From: JAYWXI01 sp036016955
GTDB taxonomy: Bacteria > Bacteroidota > Bacteroidia > Flavobacteriales > Weeksellaceae
DNA length: 64,000 nt
Direction of reading: 5' to 3'
NCBI RefSeq assembly: GCF_036016955.1
Contig: NZ_JAYWXI010000006.1
Coordinates: 80,130-144,129 of the forward strand
The position numbers and the translations under genes were made by a program. Shown piece after piece: positions 43,682 through 53,111 of this stretch (the first letter of the stretch is position 1; the number at the start of each line of letters is the position of its first letter). The notes below the pieces were generated by a model. It saw only the letters and a program-made list of their open reading frames with translations. It did not search any database and had not been told where the DNA came from.

Positions 43682-45154
43682 ATGAACGCCACCCTTTTGC
43701 AAAGCTTCCACTGGTATTCCGAAGGCGATGCCACGCATTACGATCACATTAAAAAAACCTCGGACTGGTTATCCGAACTGGGGATTACCACCGTATGGTT
43801 TCCTCCCGCTTACAAAAGTGCCGGCGGTGGATTTTCCGTAGGATACGATCCTTACGATCTTTTCGATTTAGGCGAATTCGACCAAAAAGGAACCGTCCCA
43901 ACCAAATACGGCACCAAGACACAGTACCAAGAGGCTTGTAAAACCTTACAGAGCAAAGGCATCGGCGTCATGGCAGACATCGTTTTGAACCATAAAGCCG
44001 GAGGAGACGAAAAAGAAGTTTTCCATGCCGTAAAAGTGGAATCCGAAAATCGAGAAAATACAACCTCCGAACCTATCGAAATTGAATCCTACACCAAATT
44101 CACCTTTCCGGGACGAGGGGATTGCTATTCCGATTTCCGTTGGAACTTCACCTGCTTCAGCGGAGTGGATTACGCCGAAGGCCACAACGGCGGCATTTTC
44201 CGCATCCTACACGAACACGGCGAAGGCTGGGAAGACGTCGTGGGCCACGAAAAAGGCAACTACGATTACCTGATGTACAACGACATCGAACACCGCAACC
44301 CCTACGTGCGTGAAGAACTAAACTACTGGGGGCAATGGTATCACGAACAAATTTATTTCGATGGCGTTCGATTGGATGCGGTGAAACACCAATCTCCGGC
44401 ATTTTACAAAGAATGGCTTTTGATGTTACGTGCCAATACGAAAAAAAACATCTTTGCCGTGGGTGAATACTGGGCTCCCGGGCAGCTCCCCTTACTATTG
44501 GAATATATCGAGGCCACCGAAGGGTGCATGTCCCTTTTCGATGCATCACTCCATCACAATTTTCATACCGCTTCCCTCCAAGGCGAACACTACGACCTGA
44601 GAACCATTTTCGACCAAACGCTCGTTTCCGTACGCCCCGATTTGGCCGTTACCGTCGTCGATAATCACGACACCCAACCTTTGCAAGCTTTGGAAGCTCC
44701 CGTAGAGTCTTGGTTCAAGCCTCTCGCTTACGCCCTAATCCTTCTAAGACAAGACGGCTATCCTTGCGTTTTTTATCCCGATCTTTTTGGCGCCCATTAC
44801 AAAGATAACGGCAAAGACGGCAACGAACATGAAATATTTCTGCCTAAAATTGAAGGCATCGAAGAACTCCTAAAAGCAAGAAAAGAAAACGCCTACGGTA
44901 TTCAGCGCGATTATTTTGAGGATGCCAACTGCCTTGGTTGGACCCGCGAAGGGGACGGATTTCATAAAGGATGCGCCGTGCTGCTAAGCAACAAAGACGC
45001 CTACGAAAAACCCATGGAAGTAGGGAAATCTTACGCTGGAAAATACTTTTACGACCGCTTAGGCCATTGCACGCACAAGGTGGAAATCGATGAAAACGGC
45101 TGGGGATTATTTGCCTGCCCTGCCGGTAATGTGAGTGTATGGATCCCCGAATAG
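43682..45154 (+). CDS. Cytoplasmic alpha-amylase, GH13
   Basis: 490 residues with no signal peptide. GH13 conserved regions in order: ADIVLNHKAGGDE (region I), GVRLDAVKH (region II, nucleophile Asp), FAVGEYW (region III, acid/base Glu) and VVDNHDTQP (region IV, transition-state Asp). The length and the FTCFSGVDYAEG segment fit the GH13_5 liquefying/cytoplasmic group. Cleaves internal alpha-1,4 glucosidic bonds of glycogen or imported maltodextrins. Confidence 0.94.
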   Translation: MNATLLQSFHWYSEGDATHYDHIKKTSDWLSELGITTVWFPPAYKSAGGGFSVGYDPYDLFDLGEFDQKGTVPTKYGTKTQYQEACKTLQSKGIGVMADIVLNHKAGGDEKEVFHAVKVESENRENTTSEPIEIESYTKFTFPGRGDCYSDFRWNFTCFSGVDYAEGHNGGIFRILHEHGEGWEDVVGHEKGNYDYLMYNDIEHRNPYVREELNYWGQWYHEQIYFDGVRLDAVKHQSPAFYKEWLLMLRANTKKNIFAVGEYWAPGQLPLLLEYIEATEGCMSLFDASLHHNFHTASLQGEHYDLRTIFDQTLVSVRPDLAVTVVDNHDTQPLQALEAPVESWFKPLAYALILLRQDGYPCVFYPDLFGAHYKDNGKDGNEHEIFLPKIEGIEELLKARKENAYGIQRDYFEDANCLGWTREGDGFHKGCAVLLSNKDAYEKPMEVGKSYAGKYFYDRLGHCTHKVEIDENGWGLFACPAGNVSVWIPE

Positions 45155-45340
45155 CCTCAGCTCTATAACCGTTTACTCTTTCCTCATAAAACAAACCTTG
45201 CCTTTTTTCGGAAGAAATAAAGGATGTGGTGTATAGAGGATGATATTTTTCAATAAATTTGGGTATTTGGTAAAAACTTTCTAAGTTTGTGGGGTAAAAT
45301 TATGCGACGCTTCATCCCTGCCATAGAAAAAAGTGTAAAA
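45155..45340 (+). promoter_or_regulatory. Intergenic region with a promoter reading into the repeat
   Basis: No gene is seen here. TTTG at 45258-45261, 20 bases, then TAAGTTTG at 45282-45289 is a plausible promoter directed into the (AC)n repeat at 45341-45737. Confidence 0.45.
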
Positions 45341-45737
<397 letters not shown>

Positions 45738-45860
45738 TAGCTCTCAACCATCAATAAAGGCTTTTGGGTTTTTCAGGACAAGAGGCGGGTGAGAGATATG
45801 TATCGTCTGAGAAATTTTAAAAAACACAAATGAAGAAATACAAACCTTAAATTATATTTT

Positions 45861-47384
45861 ATGAAAACAAAAACAACTAAATTGGGAGTATTAGCCTTCT
45901 TAGGCTTGGGATTAGTAGCCTATGGTCAAACAGACGATCGTTACGGCAAAATGGGGATAAACACTTCTTCGCCGAAAGCCACCTTGGAGGTACAGCCTAG
46001 TGCAGTAAATTTAGGCGATACCGCGACAACCAACGAGGGGATTATTGCTCCGAAGTTGTCTAAGACGCGTATTGCAGCGATTGCCAACCCTATAGAAGGA
46101 ACCTTGGTTTACGCTACGGACGAGGACGCTAGCAAAATTTCGGCTTATGCAGGAGATAATGCCAAAGTAGCTAAAATCACAGAAAAGGGGTATTACTACT
46201 ACAATGGGACAGAGTGGGTGAAGAGTACGGGAAGTGGAGCGATGATTTGGGTTAACGATTCTACAAACAAAGTAGCAAAAATCAAAAACCTATCGGATGG
46301 TATAACCGAAAGAAAAGATGAAAATAGCATTTTCATTAATGATGAGGGTAAAGTCTCTATTGGTGCTCTTGAGGACTTTTCTGGGACGCCTAAGTTGAGA
46401 GTACATAATTTTGATAATGACACCAGTACAAGGTTTTCCATAGGAGCTTATCAGATGGCATTTTCTAGATTACAAAATAGCGTTAATGGAGCGATGTTAT
46501 TACTTCAAAAGGGCAGAGGTAATAATTATGAATCTAAAGAATTTATACAGTCAGGAGATAATTTAGGTAGAATAAGGTTTTCACCAGAGTATGTAGCAGC
46601 AGACCTTACAGGTAAGGAACCAGTAGAAATTGATGGGGCTTATATAAATGTAAGGGCAAGGGAAGTAGTGGATGAAGAGCATTTTTCAACAACCATGGAG
46701 TTTGCAACACGTTCTAAAAATGCTTCTCAATCTTACATTGCTATGAGATTAAATGATACAGGTTTTTTGGGTATAGGCACTCCGGATCCAACCGAAAGAC
46801 TAGAAGTAAATGGTAATATTAAAACAACTTCTTTAGTGGGGCAGGGCAACCGTCCGGTTTATGCGGATGCAGATGGAAAGTTGATTATCGGAGATGCTAC
46901 TAATGCACTAGCGAGCTTGAAGTGGGTAGAGGACACAACAAATAACGCTATAAAACTGGCTGTAAACTCAGCGGGAGCAGAGCGTACACAGTATCCTGTG
47001 TCAATTAGTGACGAAGGAGTAGTGTCGGGATCTTCATTCAGAGGCGCTAGCGGGGCTACCATCTTCCCGGACTATGTATTCCAAAAGTATTATACGGGTA
47101 CTTCTAGTTTAAAGGCTGACTATAACTTTAAAACGCTAAGCCAAGTGGAAAACTTTGTAAAAGTTAATGGGCATTTGCCAGGATACAAATCCGCCGCAGA
47201 AATTAAAAAGCAAGGTTATATAGACCTTATGGCAACTCAACTTACCAATGTAGAGAAGATAGAGGAACTCTATCTTCATTCCATTGAACAAGACAAAGCT
47301 TTGAAAGCAAAAGACGCCGAAATAAAAGCAATGAAAGAAGAGCTTTCCGAAATCAAAGCACTTCTGAAAAAACTTCAAAAATAA
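45861..47384 (+). CDS. Secreted surface protein with tail-fibre-like C-terminus
   Basis: 507 residues: signal peptide (GVLAFLGLGLVAYGQ), N-terminal repeat-like module MGINTSSPKATLEVQP and GTLVYATDEDASKISAYAG, a variable middle, a second GIGTPDPTERLEVNGNIKT motif near 315, and a C-terminal coiled coil (QDKALKAKDAEIKAMKEEL, to the end). The paired phrases (GIxTxxPxxxLEV) are characteristic of flavobacterial surface proteins related to phage tail fibres and S74-type chaperone domains. The middle (about codons 140-315) is AT-richer than both ends, which suggests module exchange. Likely a surface adhesin or decoy; the upstream (AC)n repeat may affect its expression. The exact role is unknown. Confidence 0.7.
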   Translation: MKTKTTKLGVLAFLGLGLVAYGQTDDRYGKMGINTSSPKATLEVQPSAVNLGDTATTNEGIIAPKLSKTRIAAIANPIEGTLVYATDEDASKISAYAGDNAKVAKITEKGYYYYNGTEWVKSTGSGAMIWVNDSTNKVAKIKNLSDGITERKDENSIFINDEGKVSIGALEDFSGTPKLRVHNFDNDTSTRFSIGAYQMAFSRLQNSVNGAMLLLQKGRGNNYESKEFIQSGDNLGRIRFSPEYVAADLTGKEPVEIDGAYINVRAREVVDEEHFSTTMEFATRSKNASQSYIAMRLNDTGFLGIGTPDPTERLEVNGNIKTTSLVGQGNRPVYADADGKLIIGDATNALASLKWVEDTTNNAIKLAVNSAGAERTQYPVSISDEGVVSGSSFRGASGATIFPDYVFQKYYTGTSSLKADYNFKTLSQVENFVKVNGHLPGYKSAAEIKKQGYIDLMATQLTNVEKIEELYLHSIEQDKALKAKDAEIKAMKEELSEIKALLKKLQK

Positions 47385-47398
47385 TCTTTAACCCTCCA

Positions 47399-47428
47399 GC
47401 GTCTCGTCGTACGACGAGACGCTTTTTT
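47399..47428 (+). terminator. Terminator after the surface protein gene
   Basis: Perfect palindrome GCGTCTCGTCGT / ACGACGAGACGC followed by TTTTTT. Confidence 0.85.
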
Positions 47429-47454
47429 CTTCTGTAAAAGCCCTATCCGTTTTT

Positions 47455-47799
47455 CTAAAGGTCTTCGGAATTTGCACTTCTTTTTGCCGCTTCGTGCCCC
47501 CATTGGGCAATCGCACGCAGTAACGGAATAAGGCTCTCGCCCAAATCCGTAAGAGCATACTCCACCTTCAACGGAGGTTTGGAATCGTAAACCGTTCGGG
47601 ACACCAAGCCGTTAGCCTCCAATTCCTTAAGCTGTAAACTAAGCGTTCGCTCCGTAATGAATGGACAAGCCTTGCGTAATTCGCTATAGCGTTTCCGCTC
47701 CATGAGGTGCATCAATATTACCGCTTTCCACTTTCCTCCGATATAACTCATCGTTAAACTCGTACTGCAAGGGTATTTCTTATCGCCTATTTTATACAT
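47455..47799 (-). CDS. HxlR-family transcriptional regulator
   Basis: 114 residues. Winged-helix pattern of HxlR/MarR-like DUF24 proteins: CSTSLTMSYIGGKWKAVIL (Cys near 11 and GGKW), RYSELRKACPFITERTLSLQLKELEANGLVSR and YALTDLGESLIPLL. The Cys near position 11 is the redox-sensing residue in thiol-stress members of the family. Divergent from the nitroreductase gene with a shared operator between them. Confidence 0.92.
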   Translation of the reverse strand: MYKIGDKKYPCSTSLTMSYIGGKWKAVILMHLMERKRYSELRKACPFITERTLSLQLKELEANGLVSRTVYDSKPPLKVEYALTDLGESLIPLLRAIAQWGHEAAKRSANSEDL

Positions 47800-47822
47800 T
47801 GTACTATCCTTTTTGACCGTTA

Positions 47823-47875
47823 TTGCAAAGGTAAAAGACTATACTTAGCTTTGCAAACTATAAAAAGTATAGTTT
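47823..47875. promoter_or_regulatory. HxlR/nitroreductase divergent promoter and operator
   Basis: Minus-strand TACCTTTG (47833-47826) reads to hxlR; plus-strand TTG (47823-47825), 20 bases and TAGCTTTG (47846-47853) read to the nitroreductase gene. The perfect inverted repeat AAACTATA / TATAGTTT (47855-47862 and 47868-47875) lies just past the plus-strand -7 box, over the likely transcription start, where a bound regulator would block transcription. Confidence 0.6.
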
Positions 47876-47896
47876 AATAATAAATCAAAAAATCAC

Positions 47897-48491
47897 ATGA
47901 ATCTAGAACTTGCCCAAACCCGATACACTACCAAAAAATACACCCCTGGTCAAATCATCGAGGAAGAAAAAATATTACAACTAAAGGAAATTCTACGGCT
48001 CAGCCCTTCGTCCATTAACAGCCAGCCCTGGCATTTCACCTTCGTATCGGACGAAAAAATCAAAAGCGAATTGGCCTCCTTTTCCTTTTTCAATGAACAA
48101 AAAATAAAAGATGCCAGCCATTTGGTGGTTTTCAGCGTGGTGGACGATCTTGAAAAATTTGAGGCGCAAATCTTAAAAAATCTCCCCGAAGGGGCTGTTT
48201 TTTACTACACTAATTTCATCAAGCCCCGTCCCGAAGCGGAAATAAAAAACTGGCTCACTCATCAGGTTTATTTGTCGCTCGGATTTTTCCTCTCGGCTTG
48301 TGCAGGCCTGCAAATTGACAGTACCGCAATGGAAGGCATCCAAACCGCCGAGTACGACCGTATCAAACACCGAAGGCTACAAAACCCTATTTGCCGTAGC
48401 CTTAGGCTACCGAAGCTCCGACGATGCCAACCACCCTTCCGTAAACCCCAAATCCCGACGAAAAACGGAAGAAACCGTTACCTCTATCTAA
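47897..48491 (+). pseudogene. Nitroreductase-family NAD(P)H oxidoreductase, frameshifted near the C-terminus
   Basis: The first 156 codons are an NfsB-like flavoenzyme: LAQTRYTTKKYTPGQI, LRLSPSSINSQPWHFTFV (FMN-binding Ser/Asn), and GFFLSACAGLQIDSTAMEGIQ. At about 48365 the frame fails; the expected ending NTEGYKTLFAVALGYRSSDD (the FMN-binding GYR region) continues in the +1 frame from base 48366 to a stop at 48491. It is consistent with a loss of two bases or gain of one. The repaired protein would be about 198 residues. As it stands the enzyme lacks the last helix and FMN-contacting segment, so it is probably inactive. Confidence 0.8.
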
Positions 48492-48498
48492 AAACCAA

Positions 48499-48530
48499 AA
48501 AGCGGAGTTTTGTTAAAACTCCGCTTTTTT
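48499..48530. terminator. Bidirectional terminator between nitroreductase and TonB receptor genes
   Basis: Stem AAAGCGGAGTTTT / AAAACTCCGCTTT with A and T runs on the outside. Confidence 0.8.
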
Positions 48531-48558
48531 ATCCCGCTTTCAGATTTTTCCCCTCCCA

Positions 48559-50940
48559 TCAAAATTCCACGATAACCCCAAAGTAGGGCAACGATCTCAG
48601 CTTGTCTTGCTTGCCCGTTACCAACTGATAGTGCTGTTGTAAATAAGGTTCCGTCGGATTAACAATCACAGCTTCACCTTGTTCGTTTCGTTTAAGATTC
48701 ACCACCGGAAGATTGCTTGGGTTCACCGAAGTAAAAGCATTGGCAAGGTCCAAATACCCACTGAGTTGCCATTTTTTAAACAACCATTTTTTCTCCAGCC
48801 TAATATCCATTTGACTGGTATTATTCCCTCTGAAAGCGTTAATCTGTGCAAAATCCCTTACAGGAGCATTAGAAATATCCCATACCGCTACCATTTGGCT
48901 CAAAGCTAGATTGTAAGGCGTTTCTGGCAAAGCAGACTGAAATCTAAACCTTACACCTAAATTCCAATTTTTCTGAAAATTTTTACCTGCCGTAAGACTC
49001 AAAATGTGTCTAGAATCCCAACTAGAAGGCAGTAGCTTACCCTCTACATTGCTAAATCTGGAATACCCATAAGTGTAGGCTAATATCCCATAGAAATCGT
49101 TAAGTGTTCGTTTTTGAGCAAGAAACTCAATACCATAGGTTTCGCCTATTCCTCTAGCGTCTAAAGGCTCTGTACCTATTACACCAAAACCTCCCCCCAG
49201 ATTAGCCAAAGAAACTCCGTTTCTAAGCGAAAAAGGAATATGATTGTATTTTTTGTAATAGGATTCTAAAGTTACACGCAGGTTATTAGGAGCTTTATAC
49301 TCTAAGCCTCCCACCAATTGAGCATTTCGGATATATCTGAGATAAGGGCGATTAACCAAAGTTTGATTTTCCTGATACCCTAAAGCCGTGTAAGAAGGCA
49401 ATTGATAATAAATTCCTGTATTAAAATTAAGCGACCAAGCGTTATTAATAGCATAACTCACCGCCAAACGAGGCGACCATTGCTCCAAAGGATTACTCGT
49501 TCCTGCGGAATAATCTGAACCGTCCGCTCTAAGCCCTGCGGAAATGTTCCACTGGTTTACTCTATAATTACCTTGTACATAAAGACCATATTGAGACAAG
49601 TTAAAATCCGTGCTATATTGGTCTGATACTTTCCCTACTTGAGTAATCTGCTGTACAAAAGACTGATTGTAATACCTCGACAAACTGTAATTTCCCCCCG
49701 CAGTAAATCTTATATCGCCCAATCGGAAATTACGATCTATGCGAATTTTATTTTCCTGCTCTTTGGAATGATAATCCAATAACTTATTTTCTGGTTTTTC
49801 TATATTTCTAAAATATTTGTAGGCCGAATTATCCAACTCACTTCTACTCATTGTAAAAAGCCAATAGCCATTCTCTCTTAAATGGCGATATCCCGCTCCC
49901 AAAGTGTAACTCCATTGGTTGTTGATAGGCAACTGCTCAATCAACGTAAGATTAGCTAAAGTTGGTTTGGCGTTTTCGTTAAATTTAAAATTATCCAACG
50001 CTCCAATACCAAGCACATAAAACTCATCTCCAGATTTAAACTTTTTAGAAACTTTAAAATTGGTATCATAGTATGAAGGTAAAAAAGGCAAGCCCACCGC
50101 TTTAAATAAAAGCTGAAGATTAGATTTCCTAACGCTAAAAAGTCCTGTCCAAGATTGGTCTTTAGATAGTGGGCCGTCTGCCATTAGCTGCATATCATCA
50201 AGTCCTATCACCGCTTTGTAGCCTATCTTATCTCTTCTAGCAGATTTTAAATTAAATTCAAATAAGGAAGAAAGCACGCCGTTTCTATTCGCAGGGAAAG
50301 CTCCGCTATAAAAATCCACATCTTTTATAAAATCTACCGTTATAATTCCTCTAGGTCCGCCACTAGCTCCCTGAGTCTGAAAGTGATTGATGACAGGAAC
50401 TTCTATTCCATCAATATAAAATTTGTTTTCTTGTGAAGCTCCTCCTCGGATAAACAAATCGTTCCGAAAAGTAGCGGTACTCCCCACTCCTGGCAAACTA
50501 AGTAAGGCTTTGGATATATCCCGATTAGACCCTGGATTTTTTTGCACTTCCTCCGCAGAAAGTGTCCTTAAAGACAATGGGCTTTCTGCTGTTTTTTTAT
50601 AGGCACTTTTAGAAATCACCACCTCCTGAATGTTCTTTGCCTTTTTCTCAAGAGTGGCACTTAAACTAATGTTTTGGTTAGGCACTACATCTATATCGTT
50701 AAGATAAACCGATTGATACCCTTCTGACTCCACTAAGAAACTATAACTTCCTGCGGGTAAATCTTGTATCTGTACTTTACCCTCGCCATTAAAAGACTGT
50801 TGAGTTTTAAGTACCGTTACCTTAGCCAGTAAACCTTTTTTATTGAAAAAATCATATACACTGATATTTACACTCCCTACTTGGGCAAACAACCAGCTCC
50901 CAACCAAAAGGAAACAAAGTGATAATTGAGTTCTTGTCAC
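48559..50940 (-). CDS. TonB-dependent outer-membrane receptor, second of the sugar locus
   Basis: 793 residues. Signal peptide to about residue 20 (GSWLFAQ), CarboxypepD_reg-type domain (IQDLPAGSYSFLVESEGYQ), plug domain from about 106 (VVISKSAYKKTAESPLSLRTLS, LSLPGVGSTATFRNDLFIRGGAS, ENKFYIDGIEVP) and a C-terminal beta barrel ending in FGVIVEF with a terminal Phe. No SusD partner. It begins 34 bases after the fructokinase stop, so it is probably in the same transcript. Ligand unknown; position suggests a sugar or oligosaccharide. Confidence 0.85.
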   Translation of the reverse strand: MTRTQLSLCFLLVGSWLFAQVGSVNISVYDFFNKKGLLAKVTVLKTQQSFNGEGKVQIQDLPAGSYSFLVESEGYQSVYLNDIDVVPNQNISLSATLEKKAKNIQEVVISKSAYKKTAESPLSLRTLSAEEVQKNPGSNRDISKALLSLPGVGSTATFRNDLFIRGGASQENKFYIDGIEVPVINHFQTQGASGGPRGIITVDFIKDVDFYSGAFPANRNGVLSSLFEFNLKSARRDKIGYKAVIGLDDMQLMADGPLSKDQSWTGLFSVRKSNLQLLFKAVGLPFLPSYYDTNFKVSKKFKSGDEFYVLGIGALDNFKFNENAKPTLANLTLIEQLPINNQWSYTLGAGYRHLRENGYWLFTMSRSELDNSAYKYFRNIEKPENKLLDYHSKEQENKIRIDRNFRLGDIRFTAGGNYSLSRYYNQSFVQQITQVGKVSDQYSTDFNLSQYGLYVQGNYRVNQWNISAGLRADGSDYSAGTSNPLEQWSPRLAVSYAINNAWSLNFNTGIYYQLPSYTALGYQENQTLVNRPYLRYIRNAQLVGGLEYKAPNNLRVTLESYYKKYNHIPFSLRNGVSLANLGGGFGVIGTEPLDARGIGETYGIEFLAQKRTLNDFYGILAYTYGYSRFSNVEGKLLPSSWDSRHILSLTAGKNFQKNWNLGVRFRFQSALPETPYNLALSQMVAVWDISNAPVRDFAQINAFRGNNTSQMDIRLEKKWLFKKWQLSGYLDLANAFTSVNPSNLPVVNLKRNEQGEAVIVNPTEPYLQQHYQLVTGKQDKLRSLPYFGVIVEF

Positions 50941-50974
50941 AGATAAAATTTTTAAAATTTATTTAATCTATATC

Positions 50975-51916
50975 TCATACTAAGCCATCTAAAAACGAAT
51001 CTTTATCAAAATCATTAGGGAGACCACCGCCCATATTTTGAAGTTTAATAACCGCTAATTTCTGAGCCAGTTCTATCCCTTTATCCAAAGGAAGGCCTTT
51101 GAGATAAGCATACAAAAAGCCCGTCCAAAAGGCATCGCCTGCTCCCGTGGTATCCTTTACCTCCGCTACTTTATGGGCTTTTTTAGAAAACACGCCTTTC
51201 TCCGTATCCGAAACCACCACCCCTTTTTCACCTTTGGTAAGACAAACCGTAGAGACTCCTAATTGATGAAAATAATTGAAAATAGCCTCATCACTTTTCA
51301 TTTCTCCAAAAAGTCTATAACAATCATCTTCGCTAAGTTTAAGCAATGGATTTGTAGAAAGATATTCTTCTATTACATTTATAGCTTCTACTTTATTCGA
51401 CCAGATTTTTTCGGAATAGTTTAAATCTATACTGGTTTTTACCCCCAACTCTTTAGCCTTTATTGCATTTTTTAGGATAGTCTCTCTTGCAGGGTTTCTA
51501 CTGAGAGCAAAACAAGTGGTATGAAAAATTTTGGCACCAGATAATCTATCCTCGGAGATTTGTTCTTCTCTTATTTCGCAATCCGCATAACGGTAAGGTA
51601 TAAAATCGGGCGTTCCCGTAGATTTAGACACCAATATTATAGAGGTAGGCAAGTCACTCCATTTTTTAAGGCCATCAGTAGAAATCCCTCTTTCTTTAAC
51701 CTCTTGTTCAATATAATTTCCTAAACCATCGGCTCCACAACTTGCAACCAAAAAAGTTTCAAGCCCCATCTTTGAAGCATTAGCCGCCACATTGGTGGGA
51801 GAGCCTCCTAAAAATCGTTGATACGAACTCGTCCCCGCTATATTAGCATCGGTCTGATGCCCTATGAAGTCTATTAAAATTTCGCCTATACTAATGATGT
51901 CTATTTTTTTTTCCAA
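50975..51916 (-). CDS. PfkB-family fructokinase
   Basis: 313 residues. Start SIGEILIDFIG, the substrate-binding segment GGSPTNVAANASKMG, and the second PfkB signature DTTGAGDAFWTG at 255-266 with the catalytic Asp and anion hole. Phosphorylates fructose at the cytoplasmic side, supplying fructose-6-phosphate. The adjoining invertase-like hydrolase and SLC45 transporter make fructose from sucrose the likely substrate. Two bases separate it from the hydrolase gene. Confidence 0.9.
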   Translation of the reverse strand: MEKKIDIISIGEILIDFIGHQTDANIAGTSSYQRFLGGSPTNVAANASKMGLETFLVASCGADGLGNYIEQEVKERGISTDGLKKWSDLPTSIILVSKSTGTPDFIPYRYADCEIREEQISEDRLSGAKIFHTTCFALSRNPARETILKNAIKAKELGVKTSIDLNYSEKIWSNKVEAINVIEEYLSTNPLLKLSEDDCYRLFGEMKSDEAIFNYFHQLGVSTVCLTKGEKGVVVSDTEKGVFSKKAHKVAEVKDTTGAGDAFWTGFLYAYLKGLPLDKGIELAQKLAVIKLQNMGGGLPNDFDKDSFLDGLV

Positions 51917-51918
51917 AA

Positions 51919-53094
51919 CTAAGAATTGATTTTAAAGTTATCAAACAACGACTGATGAAGCAAAACCGCTCCCGCGGCACTCCAAGTACAATACGCTACG
52001 CCATTAGGCGCTTGGGTATTGGTATTAAAATTCTCAAAAAAAGAATGGTTTACCATGGCGTTAGCATTATTAACATTACACAAAATCTCCAAGGCTTCTT
52101 TTTTATGGTTCTTGCTTAGTAATGCCATACCATAAAACCCATTCACCATAGGCCAACTTCCCGCATTATGAAATTCGTAAGGGTAATTTCTAAACTCATA
52201 CTTGCAGTTATCTTTGAGTAAATCCCAATAAGGTTCGTTTTCAAAAATAGGTGGCCAAAACGCAGGTAATAATCCCAATGCTGTTTCCTTATAAATGCCA
52301 ATACTATGAGCTAATATTTTCTCGTGGAACAAAGACTCTCCTATGTCTAACAAAAGCAATAGAGAATGAGCAAAGGCATCAAATACATTTTTGTAACCCG
52401 ATGGCGAAAATGAACACGGTGCGAAATGATTTATCTCTGCTTTTTTATAAGCTAACGGATGAATCGCTTCCTGTTCGTTTCCGTTAGGGAAAAAATTAGT
52501 AGCAATTTGATTGGTAATCTTCTCTATTTTGGTTTCAATCGCTACATCGTTATAAAATTTATTGTAAGACCTTAAAGCCCAAAGCCTTAATAATTGGTCA
52601 TAAAGAACATAGCCGTCCACAATATACTCGTCTGCCCAGTTGCCCGACAATGGAACATAAACCAAATGTCTATTATTAAATTCCCATATTTCCAACAGAG
52701 AAAAAACTTTTTCTATGGCACTTTTGTGCTGCTCCAAAAACGAAAAATCCTTTGTATGGTGCACATACTCACAGACTCCAATAACATACCAAGTCTGAGC
52801 ATCTACCCTACCCGCGAGACCACCATAACTCACCTCCTTTTCCGTTCCTTTTAAGTAAACATTAGACGGCACAGTACCGTTCTGATGACAATAGCGGTGT
52901 AAGGTATTTAATGTACTTTTAAAGGTATCTATCAAAGTTAAATCTCGAGAAGCTAATGCAGCCAACCCACAGATCACGCCATCTCTAGCCCATACTCTCT
53001 GATAATTGGCCGTGTCTTGCACACTTGCTACAAAACCATTTTCGGTGGAAGCCTTATGTAATAATTCTATCGCTTTTTTATAATAATCTTGCAT
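51919..53094 (-). CDS. Invertase-like glycoside hydrolase (GH100 / (alpha/alpha)6 barrel)
   Basis: 391 residues, no signal peptide. Alpha-toroid type segments: NYQRVWARDGVICGLAALAS (catalytic Asp candidate), GGLAGRVDAQTWYVIGVCEY, DEYIVDGYVLYDQLL and FHNAGSWPMVNGFYGMALL. The pattern resembles neutral/alkaline invertases (GH100) and amylo-1,6-glucosidase-like proteins. Next to a fructokinase and an SLC45 symporter, cytoplasmic hydrolysis of sucrose to glucose and fructose is the best guess; an alpha-glucoside debranching role is the alternative. Confidence 0.65.
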   Translation of the reverse strand: MQDYYKKAIELLHKASTENGFVASVQDTANYQRVWARDGVICGLAALASRDLTLIDTFKSTLNTLHRYCHQNGTVPSNVYLKGTEKEVSYGGLAGRVDAQTWYVIGVCEYVHHTKDFSFLEQHKSAIEKVFSLLEIWEFNNRHLVYVPLSGNWADEYIVDGYVLYDQLLRLWALRSYNKFYNDVAIETKIEKITNQIATNFFPNGNEQEAIHPLAYKKAEINHFAPCSFSPSGYKNVFDAFAHSLLLLLDIGESLFHEKILAHSIGIYKETALGLLPAFWPPIFENEPYWDLLKDNCKYEFRNYPYEFHNAGSWPMVNGFYGMALLSKNHKKEALEILCNVNNANAMVNHSFFENFNTNTQAPNGVAYCTWSAAGAVLLHQSLFDNFKINS

Positions 53095-53111
53095 GATATT
53101 TCTAATAATTT

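Noticed and set aside
48300..48491. Separate small gene
   Set aside because: It is the frameshifted C-terminal end of the nitroreductase (ALGYR segment), not an independent gene.
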